A stretch of 10,080 nucleotides of DNA from a bacterium (GTDB lineage Bacteria > Planctomycetota > Planctomycetia > Pirellulales > Pirellulaceae), in NCBI GenBank assembly GCA_030432015.1, contig JAUIHJ010000265.1, positions 1-10,080 of the forward strand, read 5' to 3'. This document shows positions 5,454 through 10,080 of this stretch, piece by piece (the stretch's first letter is position 1; each line of letters opens with the position of its first letter). Below the pieces are notes generated by a model. It saw only the letters and a list, made by a program, of their open reading frames with translations, did no database searches and was not told where the DNA came from. A program made the position numbers and the translations under genes.

Positions 5454-7451
5454 ATGACCAACGACCACGGCCCGACGCGCGTCCCTCGATCGCCAGGCGC
5501 GACGTACTCGCCTGGGTGTCGCGCTCGACGACACGCGACTCCATGGCGCGTGCTGCTGTACGCCGCGCTGATCTGTGTCTCCAGCACGCCGGCGGTTCAG
5601 GCCGAACCGACCGAGGCGGAACGACTGTTCACGCTCCGTGTCCTGCCGCTCCTGAAAGTCAAGTGCTTCGGCTGCCATGGCAATGACGCCGAGGACATCC
5701 GCGGTGACTATGATGCCCGCTCGCGAGCCGGGTTGCTGAAAGGGGGCGAATCAGAAGAACCCTCGCTGGTACCCGGCAAGCCCGATGAAAGTCCCCTGTA
5801 TGCGGCCGTGATGTGGGACGGCCTGGAGATGCCACCAAAAGAGAACGACCGGCTGACGGAACAGGAAACCGCTTACATCCGCCAGTGGATTGCCGCCGGC
5901 GCGCCCTGGCCCGACGAGAAACAGCAGCGTAAGATCCAGGAACACGAATGGTCCGTTATCGAAAATGCAGATGGTCGCATCGTGACAACCAGCGGTGGTC
6001 TGGCGGACGATTGGACCTACCGACGTTACCGCCCCGAGGATCTGTGGGCCTTTCAGCCAGTCAAGCAAATCGACGTCGCGAACCTGGCAGCGCCGGGGCA
6101 ACATCCAATCGATGCCTTCGTCACCCGGCGACTGGACGCGGCCAAACTTGAACCGGCTCAGCAAGCTGACGCCCTCACGCTCATTCGTCGCGCCACCTAC
6201 GACCTGACCGGCCTGCCGCCAACTCCGCAGGAAGTACAACAGTTTCGCCAGGCATGGGATGCCGACCCGCAGCAAGCCTGGCAGGATCTGATCACGCGAC
6301 TACTTGCATCGAACCACTACGGCGAGCGTTGGGCGCAGCACTGGCTGGACGTCGTTCGCTACGCCGATACTTCCGGTTTCTCCAACGACTACGAACGCTC
6401 CAATGCCTGGCGGTACCGCGACTACGTCATTCGCTCGTTCAATCGCGATCAACCCTTCAACGCCTTCATTGTCGAACAGCTCGCCGGCGACGAGATCGCC
6501 GAATTGCAACCGGCGGCTAGCGACAAGAACCAGCCGCAGGGTGGCGAACTCAATCAAGCGGATCAAGAGAACGACAAGGTCGCCAGCGACAAAGTAGCCG
6601 CCACTGCACAGATCCCGGCGGCGGCGCTCGAACTCTCGGCCGCCGAATTGCGTGTCGCCACCGGGATGCTCAGAATGGGACCCTGGGGAACCGCCATGAT
6701 TCCGCAGGACGAAGCCCGGCAGCTCTTCCTGGACGATCTGGTCAACAATGTCGGGCAGGCGTTTCTATCGATGCCGCTGCGTTGCTGCAAGTGCCATGAC
6801 CACAAGTTCGACCCGCTTCCCACACGTGACTACTACAGCGTGTATGCCACGTTCGCCGCAACGCAACCGGCTGAGATCGCGGCGCCGTTCTTGCCCGAGG
6901 AAAATCGCAACGGCTTCGCTGAGAAACGCGCCCTGGTCGAAGAATTGCTGGAGTACGCCACAGCCGAACGCGACCAGGTGCTCGACAAACAGGAAGCAGC
7001 CGCCAAGAAATGGTACGCGGAACATGATCTACCCTATAAGAATGTCAACGCGCGCAAGAACGATCCCGAAGCGATGAAGCCTCCCCGCCACGTCGGCTTG
7101 ACCCCGGAAGAGCAGGGCGTGTTGAAGGTCCGCGAACAGGATGTGTGGATCTGGGAGCGGCGTCTCGAGCGATACCAGCCGATGGCGCAGGGTGTCTATA
7201 ACGGCCAAGATGACTGGAAGAATAGTCGCAAGCTGAGACCCCCGAAGAAGATCAACCAGACGTGGCGACCGGCGAACTTTATTTTGGGCGGCGGATCGCT
7301 GACCGCGAAGCTCGAACCGGTCACGCCGGGAGTGCTCAGCGCCACCGGCCTGGCGGTCCGCGATCGGACCACCCGTGGCAGCTACCGACCGAACTCGCAG
7401 GCCGCCGCCTGGCGCTGGCCCAGTGGATTGCCCACGATCGAAATCCTCTGA
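5454..7451 (+). CDS. Planctomycete cytochrome c (PSCyt1)/DUF1549 protein, N-terminal part of a frameshifted gene
   Basis: The frame gives 665 aa from ATG 5454, or 679 from ATG 5412; residue numbers here are from 5454. A long basic leader and hydrophobic core (WRVLLYAALICVSS) end at a probable cleavage site after AVQA (50). A PSCyt1-type domain follows with the haem-binding motif CFGCH (71-75), then GLEMPPKE and a RQWIAAGAPWP ending. The DUF1549 region starts around HPIDAFVTRRL (217-227) and includes RRATYDLTGLPPTPQEV, YGERWAQHWLDVVRYADT and QLAGDE. A second CxxCH (CCKCHDHKFDPL, 444-455) follows. The frame reaches ILGGGSLTAKLEPVTPGVLSA, which normally leads directly into DUF1553. Here it instead runs into about 30 unrelated residues and stops at 7449-7451. 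The missing domain continues one frame over, so this is half of a gene of about 1000 codons. About 45 residues between QLAGDEIAE and LRVATGMLRMGPW (about 351-397) are acidic, low-complexity and look like an insertion. The protein is exported; the exact reaction is unknown. Confidence 0.85.
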   Translation: MTNDHGPTRVPRSPGATYSPGCRARRHATPWRVLLYAALICVSSTPAVQAEPTEAERLFTLRVLPLLKVKCFGCHGNDAEDIRGDYDARSRAGLLKGGESEEPSLVPGKPDESPLYAAVMWDGLEMPPKENDRLTEQETAYIRQWIAAGAPWPDEKQQRKIQEHEWSVIENADGRIVTTSGGLADDWTYRRYRPEDLWAFQPVKQIDVANLAAPGQHPIDAFVTRRLDAAKLEPAQQADALTLIRRATYDLTGLPPTPQEVQQFRQAWDADPQQAWQDLITRLLASNHYGERWAQHWLDVVRYADTSGFSNDYERSNAWRYRDYVIRSFNRDQPFNAFIVEQLAGDEIAELQPAASDKNQPQGGELNQADQENDKVASDKVAATAQIPAAALELSAAELRVATGMLRMGPWGTAMIPQDEARQLFLDDLVNNVGQAFLSMPLRCCKCHDHKFDPLPTRDYYSVYATFAATQPAEIAAPFLPEENRNGFAEKRALVEELLEYATAERDQVLDKQEAAAKKWYAEHDLPYKNVNARKNDPEAMKPPRHVGLTPEEQGVLKVREQDVWIWERRLERYQPMAQGVYNGQDDWKNSRKLRPPKKINQTWRPANFILGGGSLTAKLEPVTPGVLSATGLAVRDRTTRGSYRPNSQAAAWRWPSGLPTIEIL

Positions 7452-8440
7452 CGGCTCGCTCCATCGTCAATCGCATCTGGCAATACCATTTCGGTCAAGG
7501 GATCGTTCGTACGGCGAATAGTTTTGGGGTCAAAGGGAGCCGGCCAACCCACCCCGAACTGCTCGACTGGCTGACCGCTGACTTTATCGAGCATGGTTGG
7601 AAGATCAAGCGACTGCACCGGCTGATCATGTCCAGTGAAACCTATCGCCGCTCGAGCCACCCGGTTGATGCTGATCACCAGGCGGCCATCGACTCGAATA
7701 ACGAGCTCCTGGCGTCCTTCCCGGCGCGCCGCCTCACAGCCGAAGAGTTGCGCGACTCGATGCTGGCCATCAGCGGCGAACTCAACGCGGAAATGGGCGG
7801 CGTACCGATCATGCCGGAGATCAATCAGGAAGTCGCCCTGCAACCGCGCATGATTCAGTTCTCCATCGCGCCGGCACATCAGCCATCTCGGACACCCGCG
7901 GAACGTAACCGCCGCACGATCTATGCCTACCGTGTCCGAGGACAGGCCGATCCGCTGCTGGAGGTCATGAACCTACCGAACCCCAACGAATCGTGCGACC
8001 TGAGAGACTCAGCCGCCGTCACGCCCCAAGCGTTTACGCTGCTCAACAGCGACGTGGTCACCGACCGTTCGCTCGCCTTCGCAGCGCGGGTGCAAAGCGA
8101 CGAACCAAGTGATACGCAAGCTTGGATCCGTCGGGCCATCGAATTGGCATACGGTCGCGGCGCAACTCCCGCCGAACAGCAGCATCTGCACGCCTACTTG
8201 GAACAGATGCGACAGTACCATGCCGAGCATTCACCGGAACCGGTCGAGTATCCAACCCAGGTGGTCCGCTCGCTGGTCGAAGAATTCACCGGCGAGCCGT
8301 TCGAGTTTATTGAAAAACTGAACGTCTACGAAGACTACGTCCCCGATGCCAAGCCGTGGACGGTCGGCGCCGACACGCGGGCGTTGGCCGATGTCTGTCT
8401 GCTGCTGTTTAACTCGAGTGAGTTCATCTACGTCTATTAA
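7370..8440 (+). CDS. DUF1553 protein, C-terminal part of the frameshifted cytochrome/DUF1549/DUF1553 gene
   Basis: This frame is open in codons starting at position 2 modulo 3, against 0 modulo 3 for the upstream half. The first recognisable family sequence is LPTELAGRRLALAQWIAHDR, from about 7382. DUF1553 landmarks follow: NPLTARSIVNRIWQYHFGQG, THPELLDWLTADFIEHGWKI, KRLHRLIMSSETYRRSS, RRLTAEELRDSMLAISGELN and LLEVMNLPNPNESCDLRDS, ending in LLLFNSSEFIYVY, the usual family terminus. The full C-terminal domain is intact, so the change is recent, a sequence error or bypassed by the ribosome. The start given is an estimate of where the frame is entered, not a start codon. A GTG at 7262 is in frame but has no ribosome binding site, and the first 40 residues from it resemble nothing in the family. 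DUF1553 proteins are paired with DUF1501 proteins in planctomycetes, as here. Confidence 0.82.
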   Translation, partial: HPWQLPTELAGRRLALAQWIAHDRNPLTARSIVNRIWQYHFGQGIVRTANSFGVKGSRPTHPELLDWLTADFIEHGWKIKRLHRLIMSSETYRRSSHPVDADHQAAIDSNNELLASFPARRLTAEELRDSMLAISGELNAEMGGVPIMPEINQEVALQPRMIQFSIAPAHQPSRTPAERNRRTIYAYRVRGQADPLLEVMNLPNPNESCDLRDSAAVTPQAFTLLNSDVVTDRSLAFAARVQSDEPSDTQAWIRRAIELAYGRGATPAEQQHLHAYLEQMRQYHAEHSPEPVEYPTQVVRSLVEEFTGEPFEFIEKLNVYEDYVPDAKPWTVGADTRALADVCLLLFNSSEFIYVY

Positions 8441-8559
8441 TTGGCCAACCTCTCCTCGGACAGCGTCTCTTTGGACAGCATCAGGATTTTCAATAACCCT
8501 CGTTTTCCATTCGTCCGACTCCATAAACCAAGCCCAACGATCAACCGTAGAGGTTTTCC

Positions 8560-10020
8560 ATGCACGACCACGACCGCCTCGACATCTGCTGCGACCCGCA
8601 TCTCCTCCCACGTCGAAATTTCCTATACGGTCTCGGTGCCTCGCTTGGATCACTGGCGCTCACGTCATTGCTCAGCGCCGAGGATTCCTCCCCCGCCACG
8701 CCCAGCGTTCCGGCGACCGCCGCCAGCCGTTCGCCCCTTGTGCCCAAGCCGACGATGCATCCTCCCAAGGCCAAGGCAGTCATCATGCTGTTCATGGAGG
8801 GTGGTCCGTCACAGGTCGATACGTTTGATCCAAAAACAAAACTCAGTGAATTGCACCTCACCGAATCAAAACGAACAAAAGGGCTCGCCACCGGCAAACG
8901 TTTCTATGTTGGCAGTCCGTTCAAGTCACGCAAAGTTGGCCAGTCCGGAATCGAGATGTCGGACCAATGGAAATTCATGGCTGATCCCGAGGTGGCTGAC
9001 GAACTGTGTGTCTACCGCGGTTGTCAGGCAGAATCGTTGAACCATCCAGAAGCGTTGCTGCACATGAACACCGGCAGCCGTCTGGGAGGCGACCCGGGTC
9101 TGGGCGCCTGGGCGACATACGGACTCGGCTCGGTCAATCAGAACCTGCCGGGCTACGTCGTCATGACCGAACTGGCAATGCCTCAGGCTGGACCGGCGAA
9201 CTGGACCAACGGTTTTCTGCCCGCCCATTACCAAGGGACGCGTCTCCGATCGACCGGGTCACCGGTGCTGGACCTTAATCCACCTGCGTACAAGACGCGT
9301 AACCATCAGCGTCAAGCACTGGATCAATTGGCGATGCTGAATGCGCGGCATGCCGCAAAGCATCCGGAGCATGCCGACCTCGCAGCCCGCATGGAGAGCT
9401 ACGAACTCGCCTATCGCATGCAGATGTCGGTGCCGGGAATCATCGACATCGATTCCGAACCGCAGCAGTTACAAGATGCGTACGGTCTTCACCGCAAGGA
9501 AACAGCCGCCTTTGGCCGCCAATGTCTGATGGCGCGTCGACTGGTCGAAGAGGGTGTCCGCTTCGTCCAGATTTTCTCGGGCGGTTGGGACAGCCACGAT
9601 TATCTGGAGAAAGGGCACTCCGCGCGGATCAACAGCGTCGATCAGCCGATCGCCGCCCTGATCAAAGACCTCAAGGCCCGCGGCCTGCTCGACGACACCC
9701 TGGTCGTCTGGACCGGCGAGTTCGGACGCACGCCGGACAACAATTATCGGGGCGGCGTCACAGCGTTGGGCCGCGGCCATAACGTCGATGCGATGAACAT
9801 GTGGTTCGCCGGCGGCGGCGTCAAGCGAGGCGCGGTCGTCGGGGCGACCGACGAAATCGGGGCCGAAGCGGTCGAGGTCGTACACCCCATTCGCGACGTA
9901 CACATCACGATGCTGCACCTGCTGGGTTTGGACGACAACAAGCTGACCTACTTCCACGCAGGTCGCTACAAACAGCTTTCTCAGTTCGGTGGCGAATTAA
10001 TACCTGAACTCATCGCGTAG
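8560..10020 (+). CDS. DUF1501 domain-containing protein with Tat-type leader
   Basis: The protein has 486 aa. The leader has a twin arginine, PRRNFLYGLGASLGSLALTS (17-36), followed by SLLSA, so Tat export is likely. DUF1501 belongs to the alkaline phosphatase/sulfatase-like clan. Landmarks here are KAVIMLFMEGGPSQVDTFDPK (72-92), the middle segment GLGAWATYGLGS, GGWDSHDYLEKGHSA (341-355), VVWTGEFGRTPDNN (382-395), GRGHN (404-408), MWFAGGGVKRGAVVG and VHPIRDVHITMLHLLGLD. It ends in the family-like YFHAGRYKQLSQFGGELIPELIA. The WDSH, GEFGRTP and GRGHN elements probably contribute to the active site, but the substrate of this family is not known. The start ATG 8560 has AGAGG 6 nt upstream. The gene follows the DUF1553 frame by 119 bp with no visible terminator, so it is probably the last gene of the same operon. 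Its pairing with a cytochrome/DUF1549/DUF1553 gene is the common planctomycete arrangement. Confidence 0.92.
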   Translation: MHDHDRLDICCDPHLLPRRNFLYGLGASLGSLALTSLLSAEDSSPATPSVPATAASRSPLVPKPTMHPPKAKAVIMLFMEGGPSQVDTFDPKTKLSELHLTESKRTKGLATGKRFYVGSPFKSRKVGQSGIEMSDQWKFMADPEVADELCVYRGCQAESLNHPEALLHMNTGSRLGGDPGLGAWATYGLGSVNQNLPGYVVMTELAMPQAGPANWTNGFLPAHYQGTRLRSTGSPVLDLNPPAYKTRNHQRQALDQLAMLNARHAAKHPEHADLAARMESYELAYRMQMSVPGIIDIDSEPQQLQDAYGLHRKETAAFGRQCLMARRLVEEGVRFVQIFSGGWDSHDYLEKGHSARINSVDQPIAALIKDLKARGLLDDTLVVWTGEFGRTPDNNYRGGVTALGRGHNVDAMNMWFAGGGVKRGAVVGATDEIGAEAVEVVHPIRDVHITMLHLLGLDDNKLTYFHAGRYKQLSQFGGELIPELIA

Positions 10021-10080
10021 CACGTGGCAGACGTCTTACCGGCGTGGCCCACACTGACGCTTTGAGGTCACGGTGGCTGG
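10021..10080. other. Unassigned window end
   Basis: Sixty bases after the DUF1501 stop codon contain no recognisable gene start and no hairpin followed by a T run. Confidence 0.4.

Noticed and set aside
7262..7369. GTG start at 7262 as a genuine start for an independent DUF1553 gene
   Set aside because: There is no Shine-Dalgarno site, and the first 40 codons resemble no family member. The same stretch encodes conserved sequence (ILGGGSLTA...VTPGVLSA) in the other frame.
7365..7390. Programmed -1 ribosomal frameshift site
   Set aside because: No canonical slippery heptamer in the upstream frame and no obvious downstream stem-loop or pseudoknot were found by eye. An indel is the simpler explanation, so I do not call it programmed.
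8441..8559. Internal promoter or terminator between the DUF1553 and DUF1501 genes
   Set aside because: A TTGGAC element is present, but the spaced -10 match (TAACCC) is poor, and there is no GC-rich hairpin followed by a T run.

Overview
The window looks like chromosomal DNA of a planctomycete (Pirellula/Rhodopirellula-type or a close relative). This rests on gene content: an ECF sigma factor of the Rhodopirellula/Verrucomicrobium type, a FecR-LamG membrane protein, a planctomycete-type cytochrome c/DUF1549/DUF1553 protein and a DUF1501 protein. That combination is characteristic of Planctomycetes. Base composition is moderately GC-rich throughout. I see no tRNA, rRNA, CRISPR array, insertion sequence or phage gene.

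Left block (1-2941, minus strand, read right to left): three paralogous exported proteins of the DUF4139 type lie in a row. The first, 400 aa, is short and diverged. The second is a full-length 477-aa copy. The third runs off the left edge, and only its first 57 codons are visible. The second and third overlap by 4 bp (ATGA) and share 24 identical mature N-terminal residues, although their signal peptides are unrelated. This is a tandem gene family of exported proteins of unknown function.

Centre (2942-3204): a 263-bp divergent intergenic region that must hold the promoters for both directions.

Right block (3205-10020, plus strand): a tightly packed set of genes, probably one operon. The order is ECF sigma factor, FecR-like putative anti-sigma protein with one membrane segment and a C-terminal LamG-like domain, a c-type-cytochrome/DUF1549/DUF1553 protein, and a DUF1501 protein with a twin-arginine leader. 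The cytochrome gene is split by a frameshift near 7345-7382: the DUF1549 part ends early at 7451, while the DUF1553 part stays open in another frame to 8440. The inferred logic is that the membrane FecR-LamG protein senses an external ligand, possibly a glycan, and controls the sigma factor. The cytochrome/DUF1553 and DUF1501 proteins would be the exported effectors. The biochemical role of these families is not established, so this is inference.

The last 60 bases (10021-10080) show no gene.
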